Shown: in pieces, positions 1 to 7,308 of the stretch
Numbering within the stretch: the stretch's first letter is position 1
Layout: each line of letters opens with the position of its first letter
Assembly (NCBI GenBank): GCA_964568455.1
Contig: CAZMPJ010000004.1
Span: 1-64,000, forward strand
Source: CAZMPJ01 sp964568455
GTDB taxonomy: Bacteria > Margulisbacteria > WOR-1 > O2-12-FULL-45-9
Length of the DNA stretch: 64,000 nucleotides
Reading direction: 5' to 3'
Program-made: the position numbers and the translations under genes
The notes under the pieces: generated by a model
Seen by the model: only the letters and a program-made list of their open reading frames with translations
Told to the model about the DNA's origin: nothing
Databases searched by the model: none

Positions 1-42
1 CTTTAGTCGCAGGTTTCCAATATGATTGACATACGCTTTCAT
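1..42 (-). CDS. possible 5' end of an unknown gene leaving the left edge
   Basis: Fourteen codons run open to the window edge, starting with an ATG at 42 and reading M-K-A-Y-V-N-H-I-G. The only reason to suspect a gene is a TGAAATTT element at 62-69, the -35 word of the regulon described in the findings. Its expected -10 position (42-47, CGCCTA) is a poor match and overlaps the ATG, and the ATG at 32, which has the usual distance, hits a stop after nine codons. No function can be assigned. Chance is a fair alternative. Confidence 0.2.
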   Translation of the reverse strand, partial: MKAYVNHIGNLRLK

Positions 43-77
43 AGGCGTCAAAAATAGCAATAAATTTCAGCTTATAG

Positions 78-83
78 TATAAT
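78..83 (+). promoter_or_regulatory. -10 element for gcvT, leaderless start
   Basis: A perfect TATAAT ends six bases before the GTG start of gcvT. The transcript would begin at or very near the start codon, leaving no room for a ribosome binding site. No convincing -35 is visible at 17 bases. No glycine riboswitch fits in the short leader. Confidence 0.45.
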
Positions 84-89
84 AATTTT

Positions 90-1115
90 GTGTTAAAAAG
101 AACTCCTTTATACGAAAAACATGTGGCTCTTGGTGCCAAAATTGTGCCTTTTGCTGGCTGGGAAATGCCGGTTTCTTATAAAAGCATTATTGAAGAACAC
201 AACGCGGTCAGAAACAACGTTGGTCTATTTGATGTTGGCCATATGGGCATTATTAATCTGGTCGGAAATCAGGCCCTGGCTTTAATTCAAAAAGTTGCCA
301 CCAATGACGCTTCAAAACTAGAAATTAACCAGGGACAGTATTCTGTGCTTTGCAACGAATCCGGCGGAACTATCGACGATATTTTTGTTTATCGCCTGCC
401 TATGAATTATTTAATTATTTGCAATGCCTCTAATTTTGAAAAAGTCTTGGCTTGGCTTAAAAAACAAGCTCAAAATTTTGAACAGGCCAAGGTTGAAACC
501 TATGAAAATTATTGTTCACTGGCAATTCAAGGGCCAAACGCGCAAAAAGTAGTTAGCCAAGTTTTAAACGTTGATTTAGCCAAACTAAAACGCAATCATG
601 TGCTCTGGTGGCGGGACATTATCATTTCTAGAACCGGCTATACTGGAGAAGACGGGTTTGAATTACTTATTGCTAAAAAGGAAATTGCTAAAATCTGGGA
701 TCTCTTTATTACAGCTGATATTCAACCTTGCGGTCTAGGTGCAAGAGATACTTTGCGGCTTGAAGCTGGTTTTCCCCTCTATGGGCATGAATATGATAAA
801 CAAACCTCGCCGCTTGACGTTGGCTATAAGTGGGCAGTTAAATTTGATAAAGGTGATTTTATTGGGAAAGAAGCCTTGTTAAAAGGGCCCAAGAAAAAAT
901 TGGTTGGTCTTTTACCAGAAGGCAGGCTGATTGCGCGGGCTGGGGACGAAATTGTGGGTCAAGGCAAAATAACCAGCGGAACTTTTTCCCCTACTTTTAA
1001 AAAACCGATTGCCTTTGGTTTTATTAATGACCCTGATTTAACTTCGGTTGAAATTATGGTGCGGGGCAAAAAAGTGCCTGCCCAAGTAGTTGCCAAAACT
1101 TTCTATAAGCGATAA
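90..1115 (+). CDS. gcvT: glycine cleavage system T protein (aminomethyltransferase)
   Basis: GcvT transfers the methylene group from aminomethylated lipoyl-H-protein to tetrahydrofolate and releases ammonia, in the cytosolic glycine cleavage complex. The 341-residue protein opens with the family start RTPLYEKHVALGAKIVPFAG, has GLFDVGHMG near residue 45, the RTGYTGEDGFEL folate-site segment near 185 and GLGARDTLRLEAG near 220. The length is slightly short but complete. The GTG start is preceded by a TATAAT box and no Shine-Dalgarno, so translation is probably leaderless. An unknown membrane protein, gcvH and gcvPA follow. The call is secure. Confidence 0.95.
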   Translation: MLKRTPLYEKHVALGAKIVPFAGWEMPVSYKSIIEEHNAVRNNVGLFDVGHMGIINLVGNQALALIQKVATNDASKLEINQGQYSVLCNESGGTIDDIFVYRLPMNYLIICNASNFEKVLAWLKKQAQNFEQAKVETYENYCSLAIQGPNAQKVVSQVLNVDLAKLKRNHVLWWRDIIISRTGYTGEDGFELLIAKKEIAKIWDLFITADIQPCGLGARDTLRLEAGFPLYGHEYDKQTSPLDVGYKWAVKFDKGDFIGKEALLKGPKKKLVGLLPEGRLIARAGDEIVGQGKITSGTFSPTFKKPIAFGFINDPDLTSVEIMVRGKKVPAQVVAKTFYKR

Positions 1116-1137
1116 AATAATCTTCGGAGGTATTAAT

Positions 1138-1467
1138 ATGCCATTAAGCAATTTGGATCACAAAAAAGTATACTATTACGTAATCTGTGTCATGGCTTTC
1201 TTTGTGCTAATGTGGGGAGGGATTGATTTTGCCAGCTCTTCGGTTGGCCTGATAAACATAAATTTGAGTGCGGCCAGCTACAGCAATGTTCAAGCCGAAG
1301 GGGCAGAAGTTGTTCCTCAAGAAAAAGGCGATCAGTTTTTCGATCTTTATTATCAAAAAAAGATGTTGAGCGACCGTTTTTGGGATAGTTTGGTTCGTTT
1401 AATTATTTCCGGCGCAATTTTCATTTATTGCCGTCGGCAAATCGTGAAAATGGAGGCAGCTGCATGA
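1138..1467 (+). CDS. unknown small membrane protein between gcvT and gcvH
   Basis: I chose the ATG at 1138 because a strong GGAGG lies seven bases upstream; an in-frame start inside gcvT is possible but less likely. The 109-residue product has a hydrophobic helix near residues 10-30 (YYVICVMAFFVLMWGG), a polar periplasmic or cytosolic loop containing DQFFDLYYQKK, and a second hydrophobic segment near 85-100 ending in CRRQIVK. I do not recognise a family. It sits inside the gcv operon and its TGA overlaps the ATG of gcvH (ATGA), so it is translationally coupled to gcvH, but a glycine-related role is only suggested by position. Confidence 0.75.
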   Translation: MPLSNLDHKKVYYYVICVMAFFVLMWGGIDFASSSVGLININLSAASYSNVQAEGAEVVPQEKGDQFFDLYYQKKMLSDRFWDSLVRLIISGAIFIYCRRQIVKMEAAA

Positions 1468-1844
1468 GTAATTTTCCCGAAAACCTAAAATACAGCAAAG
1501 AACACGAATGGATAAAAGTAGACGGCAATATTGCTACGATTGGCATCAGCTTCCACGCTCAGGACCAACTAGGCGACGTGGTTTATGTTGAGTTGCCAGA
1601 GGCTGGCAAAGAATTAAAACAAAAAGAAGAATTTGGGGTGGTTGAATCAGTTAAATCAGTTTCTAGTTTATATTCTCCGCTTTCTGGCAAGGTTGTTGAA
1701 ACTAATCCCGAGCTAAGCAGCTCTCCTCAAGCAGTTAACGAAGATCCTTATGGTAAAGCCTGGATGATTAAAGTTGAGATGAGCAATCCGGCGGAGGTTA
1801 ACAGTTTACTTTCAGCCGCTGATTACCAAAAAGAGCTGGGATAG
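1464..1844 (+). CDS. gcvH: glycine cleavage system H protein (lipoyl carrier)
   Basis: The H protein carries the aminomethyl group on a lipoylated lysine between the P, T and L proteins. The ATG at 1464 has GGAGG nine bases upstream and overlaps the preceding stop. The 126-residue product starts KYSKEHEWIKVDG and contains the lipoylation motif FGVVESVKSVSS, with the modified Lys near residue 63, followed by the family segment VNEDPYGKAWMIKV. Length and motifs are those of a functional H protein. It precedes gcvPA by two bases. Confidence 0.96.
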   Translation: MSNFPENLKYSKEHEWIKVDGNIATIGISFHAQDQLGDVVYVELPEAGKELKQKEEFGVVESVKSVSSLYSPLSGKVVETNPELSSSPQAVNEDPYGKAWMIKVEMSNPAEVNSLLSAADYQKELG

Positions 1845-1846
1845 CT

Positions 1847-3052
1847 ATGTCTTACGTTCCAAACACTGATCAAGACCAAAAAGAATTATTAAAATCTATT
1901 GGCAAGCAATCAGTTGACGAACTATTTAAGGGCCTGCCAAAAAAATTCCAATTAAAACTTCCAAAAGCATTGTCTGAACCAGAATTACTGGAAGAATTAA
2001 AAAATTACAGCCAAAAAAATAAAGTGAGCGACAATTTTCTTGGCGCAGGCAGTTACAATCACTTTATTCCTAGCGTCGTAAAACATATTACCAGCCGTTC
2101 TGAGTTTTATACTGCCTATACTCCCTACCAGGCAGAGATGAGTCAGGGAATTTTGCAAGTAATCTATGAATATCAAACCATGCTTTGTAATTTAACTGGT
2201 ATGGATGCGGCCAACGCCTCTATGTATGATGGTGCAACTGCTATGGCAGAGGCTGCCCTGCTTGCTTGTCGCGTTACTAAAAGAAAAGAGATCCTGGTTT
2301 CTCAAGCTGTTCACCCGGAATATAGAAAAGTCTTGCAAACTTACGCCAACGGCGCCGATCTTACCGTCAAAGAAGTTCCCTATGATAAAAAATCCGGCCT
2401 TACTGATTACGAATTACAGATTACTGACTCCACCGCCTGTGTAATTTTACAACAACCCAACTTTTTCGGCTGCCTTGAAGACATAAACAAGATCAAAAAG
2501 AACAAAAGCTTATTAATAGTAAGCGTTGACCCTATTTCGCTGGGCTTATTAAAAGCTCCGGGTGATTATGGGGCTGACATTGTGGTCGGTGAAGGACAAT
2601 CACTTGGCAATCCTAGAAATTTTGGAGGACCAGGCCTTGGAATCTTTGCAGTTAAAAAACCATTGGTGCGTCAAATTCCTGGAAGAGTGGTTGGTCAAAC
2701 TGTTGATTCAGACGGTAAACGCGCTTTTGTTTTAACCCTATCAACCAGAGAGCAGCACATCCGCCGCGAGCGTGCTACTTCCAATATTTGCAGCAACGAA
2801 GCATTGTGTGCTTTAGCTGCTTGTGTTTATTTGGCAATAATGGGAAAGCAAGGGATGAAAAAAGTCGCGGAACTTTGTCTACAAAAGGCTAATTATTTAA
2901 AAAAGAAATTGGGCAACTCAACTTTTTCCGCGCCGACGTTCAAAGAGTTCGTGGTTAAAACCGACAAAAAGATTGGTTTGGATTTAGGAAAGTTTTATCC
3001 AGAATTCAAAGGGCAGCGATTGGTTTGTGTGACTGAGCTTAGTCGTCTGTAG
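1847..3052 (+). CDS. gcvPA: glycine dehydrogenase subunit 1 (P protein N-terminal half), C-terminally short
   Basis: GcvPA pairs with GcvPB to form the PLP-dependent P protein that decarboxylates glycine. The product begins YVPNTDQDQKELLKSIG, a family signature, and carries the central YDGATAMAEAALL and GEGQSLGNPRNFGGPGLG segments. At 401 residues it is shorter than the usual 435-450. It stops shortly after VCVTEL, where relatives continue for another 15-20 residues. The PLP lysine lies in GcvPB, which is not downstream; instead a convergent minus-strand gene overlaps the last 14 bases. A rearrangement may have cut the operon here. gcvPB could lie elsewhere in the genome. Confidence 0.88.
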   Translation: MSYVPNTDQDQKELLKSIGKQSVDELFKGLPKKFQLKLPKALSEPELLEELKNYSQKNKVSDNFLGAGSYNHFIPSVVKHITSRSEFYTAYTPYQAEMSQGILQVIYEYQTMLCNLTGMDAANASMYDGATAMAEAALLACRVTKRKEILVSQAVHPEYRKVLQTYANGADLTVKEVPYDKKSGLTDYELQITDSTACVILQQPNFFGCLEDINKIKKNKSLLIVSVDPISLGLLKAPGDYGADIVVGEGQSLGNPRNFGGPGLGIFAVKKPLVRQIPGRVVGQTVDSDGKRAFVLTLSTREQHIRRERATSNICSNEALCALAACVYLAIMGKQGMKKVAELCLQKANYLKKKLGNSTFSAPTFKEFVVKTDKKIGLDLGKFYPEFKGQRLVCVTELSRL

Positions 3053-3320
3053 GTCTAACTGCTTCTATTCCAAAATCAACAACATTGCCACTATGTACTC
3101 CTATGCTGGAAAGCATTGTGGCTTTGTCTCCATAAGAAAAACGATAATACAAATGTTCGCTAGAAAGCGTAACCCGCCTACCACTAGTTGTTTTAAATGT
3201 GACATCATAAGTGGTGGTTTCTGTTTCTTGTCCGTGCTCGTCTGTTGAAGTGTTTGTTTCTGAATTAAAATCAACAGCTTCTGCTTCTTCTGCGATTAAT
3301 GGCGCAGAATTAAAGTCCAT
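3039..3320 (-). CDS. unknown protein, third gene of a regulon operon
   Basis: A 93-residue acidic, Thr/Glu-rich protein (ETNTSTDEHGQETETT in the middle) with a beta-rich C-terminal part (TFKTTSGRRVTLSSEHLYYRFSYG). No family is recognised. Its start overlaps the end of the upstream gene by 25 bases, so it is the last cistron of the three-gene unit 4766-3039. It converges on gcvPA with a 14-base overlap. The overlap pattern and sustained open frame make it a probable real gene. Confidence 0.6.
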   Translation of the reverse strand: MDFNSAPLIAEEAEAVDFNSETNTSTDEHGQETETTTYDVTFKTTSGRRVTLSSEHLYYRFSYGDKATMLSSIGVHSGNVVDFGIEAVRPTDD

Positions 3321-4201
3321 CCGGCCTCATCTTCTGAAATAGTAAAAAACGAACCATCAACATAGCCATGTAGCTCTTGATCAAAAGGAATCGCGCAGGG
3401 CCCCGTTGATTGTTCTTTATATTTGAGCAACCGTTGCATGGATTGCTTAACTAACGGCTTAATTCCATTAGCTGTTTTTTCTTCTGCATGAATAAAATCT
3501 AGTTTTATTTGTAACGCTACTTCTATTAATATTGTTTTTTCTTCTATTCCTCCATTTTCCGCGGCTTCTTGTTTTTCTAAAAACTTCTCCTGTTGCCATT
3601 CTGGCAAAGAATCTATTTTTTGCTCTGTTTCCTTAACCAGTTCCCAGTTTTCCTCTGTATTAGCAGCTTCCCAGGCCTCTTCAATTGGCCGCGTCCTTGG
3701 GCCTGGAGGATAAATAGCATACAGCCTGACATAATAGGGAGAGGCATCTTCTCGATATTTATCGTAATAATCAAGCATTTCTTTAACTAGTCCCCTTAAG
3801 TTGCTGACTTCTACTAAATAGCTTTGTATTCTAGGCGCACATTGATCCGGCGGAAGGCTGGTTTTCTTTTTTGGAATTAAGTCCCAATAAGCTTCTACGC
3901 TGTCTTTGTGTTGAATCACCAAGCCAGATTTAAAGCTGTGTGGAATTCCATACCACAAGGCTGATCCTATTGCACGCTTGGTTTTACGGTCATTTTTTTT
4001 CGCGGCTTCTGCATACTGAATCTTCAAAGCATCTACATATTTCTGAGCTAATTTATATTCCTTTGCAATGTCTCCTTCAAGCTGAGCTTCCTTAATTAAT
4101 TGGGTATAAACTTTCTTTAGTTGTTTTAAAGGATTTTCTTTGCCGCTGGTTGCGGTTTTTTTGCTTTTTTGCGGAGAATCTACCCGCCCCAAACTAATCA
4201 T
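3296..4201 (-). CDS. unknown helical protein, second gene of a regulon operon
   Basis: A 301-residue, Lys/Glu-rich protein. The first 80 residues are basic and predicted helical (KVYTQLIKEAQLEGDIAKEYKLAQKYVDALK); a Pro-rich stretch AIYPPGPRTRP lies near residue 160, and the C-terminus GYVDGSFFTISEDEAGWTL looks like a small beta domain. I do not recognise a family. The ATG overlaps the stop of the preceding gene by eight bases, implying coupled translation. Confidence 0.65.
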   Translation of the reverse strand: MISLGRVDSPQKSKKTATSGKENPLKQLKKVYTQLIKEAQLEGDIAKEYKLAQKYVDALKIQYAEAAKKNDRKTKRAIGSALWYGIPHSFKSGLVIQHKDSVEAYWDLIPKKKTSLPPDQCAPRIQSYLVEVSNLRGLVKEMLDYYDKYREDASPYYVRLYAIYPPGPRTRPIEEAWEAANTEENWELVKETEQKIDSLPEWQQEKFLEKQEAAENGGIEEKTILIEVALQIKLDFIHAEEKTANGIKPLVKQSMQRLLKYKEQSTGPCAIPFDQELHGYVDGSFFTISEDEAGWTLILRH

Positions 4202-4766
4202 TATATTCCTCCTCTACCCCACCAAATCCTTCTTCGCCCAAGTCTTCTATATTGCTCTGCATTATTTCGCCTCGATTAGGCATCTCTAAAATATGTTCTG
4301 CTAAGATACTTTCTAATGGTAAATTATCAATCATATTTCGCATATGATTGATAAGCTCGGCGCGTTCTTGGTCTGTCCTTGAAAGAGCTTCAAAGTGGGC
4401 CATCCAGCTATAGTGCGCTTTAAATTCTTTAGTTTTTTTGCTGTGCCAAACCATAGTACAACCAAGATATTTCCCAAAGCCTCTCCTGGCAATTTCAACC
4501 AAGGCTTTTGTTTTCCCTTCTTTGCTTTTGGCATTATCGCAACTATTTAAAATTTGCTTAAAATAATTTCCTAATTCACTGACAAAATCTTCAAGCAAAA
4601 TTAAGGCCCCCTCTTGATCTTTGTTTTTGACGCAAAATTCAATCAGGCCCAAATAATATAATCGCCTCTGTTCTAGTTTTTGACGAAAAGTCTGCGCAGA
4701 AATCGTTTGGGGAGACGATATCAACTGCGCGCTCGGGGTATTTAATTTGATTTCAGGCGCTGCCAT
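4194..4766 (-). CDS. unknown protein, first gene of a regulon operon
   Basis: A 190-residue protein with a Ser/Thr/Gln-rich N-terminus low in acidic residues, a helical middle (FRQKLEQRRLYYLGLIEFCVKN, an acidic helix LLEDFVSELGNYFKQ) and an acidic tail. No family is recognised. The ATG lies 15 bases from the first base of a CGATAA -10 element, so the mRNA is predicted to be leaderless; there is no ribosome binding site. It heads a three-gene minus-strand unit lying between gcvPA and gyrA. Confidence 0.65.
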   Translation of the reverse strand: MAAPEIKLNTPSAQLISSPQTISAQTFRQKLEQRRLYYLGLIEFCVKNKDQEGALILLEDFVSELGNYFKQILNSCDNAKSKEGKTKALVEIARRGFGKYLGCTMVWHSKKTKEFKAHYSWMAHFEALSRTDQERAELINHMRNMIDNLPLESILAEHILEMPNRGEIMQSNIEDLGEEGFGGVEEEYND

Positions 4767-4775
4767 ACAAGATAT

Positions 4776-4803
4776 TTATCGGATTAAAGCAGGTAAAACT
4801 TGC
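4776..4803 (-). promoter_or_regulatory. sigma-28-like promoter of the 4766-3039 operon
   Basis: Reading leftward: GCAAGTTT at 4803-4796, 14 bases, CGATAA at 4781-4776, then ATG 15 bases from the C. The -10 and spacing match the other regulon sites exactly; the -35 departs from TGAAATTT at three positions and is closer to the enteric FliA word TAAAGTTT. Confidence 0.55.
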
Positions 4804-4808
4804 GTGGT

Positions 4809-7292
4809 TTAGACTTTTTCTTCCTCTTTAACCACTCTAGCCAGCGCAACAATGTAGTCCCCGGCAGAAAGCTTAACTAATCTTACGCCTTTGGCATAAC
4901 GCCCTTGAGTAGAGATTCCTTTGGCCTCCTGGCGCATCATAGTGCCCTTTCCGGTGACGAATAAAAGCTCATCATCTTTATGGATAAACATCATGGTGGC
5001 AACTTCATCCTCTTTGCGAAGCTTCATAGCAATGTGGCCTTTGCCGCCACGACTCTGTGCACCAAAATCCTTAATCGGCATGCGTTTACCATATCCGTCA
5101 GCTGAAACCGCTAACAGGTCTTGATTAGGCTCAACAATGTCCATGGAAACTAATTTGTCGTCATTTTTCAGCCTAATGCCCCGGACCCCAGAAGCAGCTC
5201 TCCCCATAGCCCTGACGTGTTTTTCTGAAAAACGAATTAACAAGCCGCTCTTGGCACACATGATAATTTCTTGTTTGCCATTGGTTTTTCGCACCCAGCG
5301 CAGTTCGTCTTTGTCTTTTAGTTTAATACCAATAATCCCCGTGCGTCGAATGTTTCCAAAATCTTCCAAAGAAACTTTCTTAATCATACCGTTTACGGTT
5401 GCCATGGCCAAGAAATGATCTTTAACAAATTCTTTTACTGCTATCGCTTCGGTAATCACTTCTCCCATGGAAAGCTCTAAGAAATTAGCCAGGGATTGTC
5501 CTTTGCCCGCTCGCTTAGTTTCGGGCAATTCATAAGTTTTTACTTTATAAACTTTTCCTTTATTGGTAAAGAATAAAATATTAGCCAGGGTTGAACAGGT
5601 AAAAATCTTATCAATTTCATCCTCTTCCCTGGTCGCCATGCCAGAAACGCCTCTTCCGCCCCGCTTTTGCGCGCGGAAAGCATTAATCGGCATACGCTTA
5701 ACGTAGCCGTCTCGAGAAATAAGCACTGCCACTTCCGTGTCTTCAATTAGCTCTTCCTCGTCTATTTCTTCCGCGTCTCCTGCCAAATGAGTAGCTCTTT
5801 GGCCAGGATATTTTTGAGATACTTCCGCGACTTCCCTTTTCACCGCGCTTAAAATCTTTTTCTTGCTGGCCAACAATGTTTTTAGTTCGCCAATTAATTT
5901 TTGCAAGGCTTTATATTCGTCTTGTAGTTTGTGGACTTCAAGTTGGGTTAATTTTTGCAGCCGCATATCCAAAATAGCTTGTGCCTGGATTCTGGATAAT
6001 TTATATTTCTTCATTAAGCCGGTCCTGGCCTCGTCCACTGCCTTAGATTTCTTGATCAGCTTAATTACGCCGTCAATATCTTTTAGGGCAATTAATAATC
6101 CTTCTAAAATGTGGGCCTGGGCTTCGGCTTTTTTTAAATCAAACTTTGCGCGTCGGGTAACAACTTCTTGACGATGTTTTATGTATTCTTCCAGGATTTG
6201 TTTTAAGTTTAAAAGCAGCGGAGTTCCATTAACCAACGCCACCATGTTAATGCCAAAAGTGTTTTGTAGTTCGGTGCGTTTATAAAGCTGGTTCAGTACA
6301 ATTTCCGCGTTTGCGTCACGCTTAAGTTCAATATAAATGCGCATGCCGGTGCGATCGGACTCATCGCGCAGATCAGAGATGCCTTTTATCTTTTTATCTT
6401 TTACTTGTTCAGCAATATTTTCAACTAAAGAAGCTTTGTTAACTTGATAAGGAAGTTCGGTCACAATAATTGCTTGTTTACCACCTCGCACATCTTCTAT
6501 TTCTGCCTTGGCACGCAAAGTAATAATGCCGCGGCCGGTTTCATAGGCTTTTTTTACTCCGGCTTTTCCGCAAATAAAAGCGCCGGTTGGAAAATCTGGA
6601 CCCTTAATAATTTTTGAAAGGTCGGCAATTGAAGTTTCTGGGTTTTCGATTAAAGCATCTACTCCAGCGCAAACTTCTTGCAAATTATGCGGCGGAATAT
6701 TAGTCGCCATACCAACAGCAATACCGGATGAACCGTTAATTAGTAAGTTGGGAATACGGGCAGGCAGAACCAATGGCTCTTTCAGCGAATCGTCAAAGTT
6801 AGGGCCAAAATCAACTGTTTCTTTTTCAATATCCAGCAGCATTTCAACCGCGTGCTTGTGCAGCTTAGCTTCTGTATATCGCATGGCTGCGGCAGAATCG
6901 CCGTCAACACTACCAAAGTTTCCTTGGCCGTCTACCAACATGTATCGCAGAGAAAAGTTTTGCGCCATACGTACCATAGCATCATAAACCGCAGTATCGC
7001 CGTGCGGATGGTATTTACCTAAAACTTCACCAACCACGCGGGCTGATTTTTTATAAGGCTTACCCGGTCTTAGTCCTAATTCGTCCATGGCAAATAAGAT
7101 TCTGCGGTGAACCGGCTTAAGCCCGTCTCGTACGTCTGGTAAAGCGCGGCCTACGATTACGCTCATGGAATAATCAATATAAGAAGTTTTCATCTCCTGT
7201 TCTAAGGTTGTAGAAAAAATGCGTTCAACATTATCTTTGGGAATACTTTTACCTCGAGCTTTTTTAGGTTCTTTTTTCTTCTTAGCTACCAT
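4809..7292 (-). CDS. gyrA: DNA gyrase subunit A
   Basis: Breakage-reunion subunit of the type II topoisomerase that introduces negative supercoils, acting as GyrA2GyrB2. The 827-residue product has a Lys-rich start, the quinolone-region sequence KYHPHGDTAVYDAMVRMAQ, the catalytic tyrosine Tyr139 in AAMRYTE and a six-bladed C-terminal domain with a GyrA-box QKRGGRG near residue 535, which argues for gyrase rather than ParC. A Shine-Dalgarno AAGGAGC lies upstream of the ATG. It follows gyrB by 16 bases in the dnaN-dciA-gyrB-gyrA gene row. Confidence 0.97.
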   Translation of the reverse strand: MVAKKKKEPKKARGKSIPKDNVERIFSTTLEQEMKTSYIDYSMSVIVGRALPDVRDGLKPVHRRILFAMDELGLRPGKPYKKSARVVGEVLGKYHPHGDTAVYDAMVRMAQNFSLRYMLVDGQGNFGSVDGDSAAAMRYTEAKLHKHAVEMLLDIEKETVDFGPNFDDSLKEPLVLPARIPNLLINGSSGIAVGMATNIPPHNLQEVCAGVDALIENPETSIADLSKIIKGPDFPTGAFICGKAGVKKAYETGRGIITLRAKAEIEDVRGGKQAIIVTELPYQVNKASLVENIAEQVKDKKIKGISDLRDESDRTGMRIYIELKRDANAEIVLNQLYKRTELQNTFGINMVALVNGTPLLLNLKQILEEYIKHRQEVVTRRAKFDLKKAEAQAHILEGLLIALKDIDGVIKLIKKSKAVDEARTGLMKKYKLSRIQAQAILDMRLQKLTQLEVHKLQDEYKALQKLIGELKTLLASKKKILSAVKREVAEVSQKYPGQRATHLAGDAEEIDEEELIEDTEVAVLISRDGYVKRMPINAFRAQKRGGRGVSGMATREEDEIDKIFTCSTLANILFFTNKGKVYKVKTYELPETKRAGKGQSLANFLELSMGEVITEAIAVKEFVKDHFLAMATVNGMIKKVSLEDFGNIRRTGIIGIKLKDKDELRWVRKTNGKQEIIMCAKSGLLIRFSEKHVRAMGRAASGVRGIRLKNDDKLVSMDIVEPNQDLLAVSADGYGKRMPIKDFGAQSRGGKGHIAMKLRKEDEVATMMFIHKDDELLFVTGKGTMMRQEAKGISTQGRYAKGVRLVKLSAGDYIVALARVVKEEEKV

Positions 7293-7308
7293 CGTTGCTC
7301 CTTCCTAA

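Noticed and set aside
1..89. Glycine riboswitch upstream of gcvT
   Set aside because: The -10 box lies six bases before the start codon and there is no room or sequence for the aptamer.
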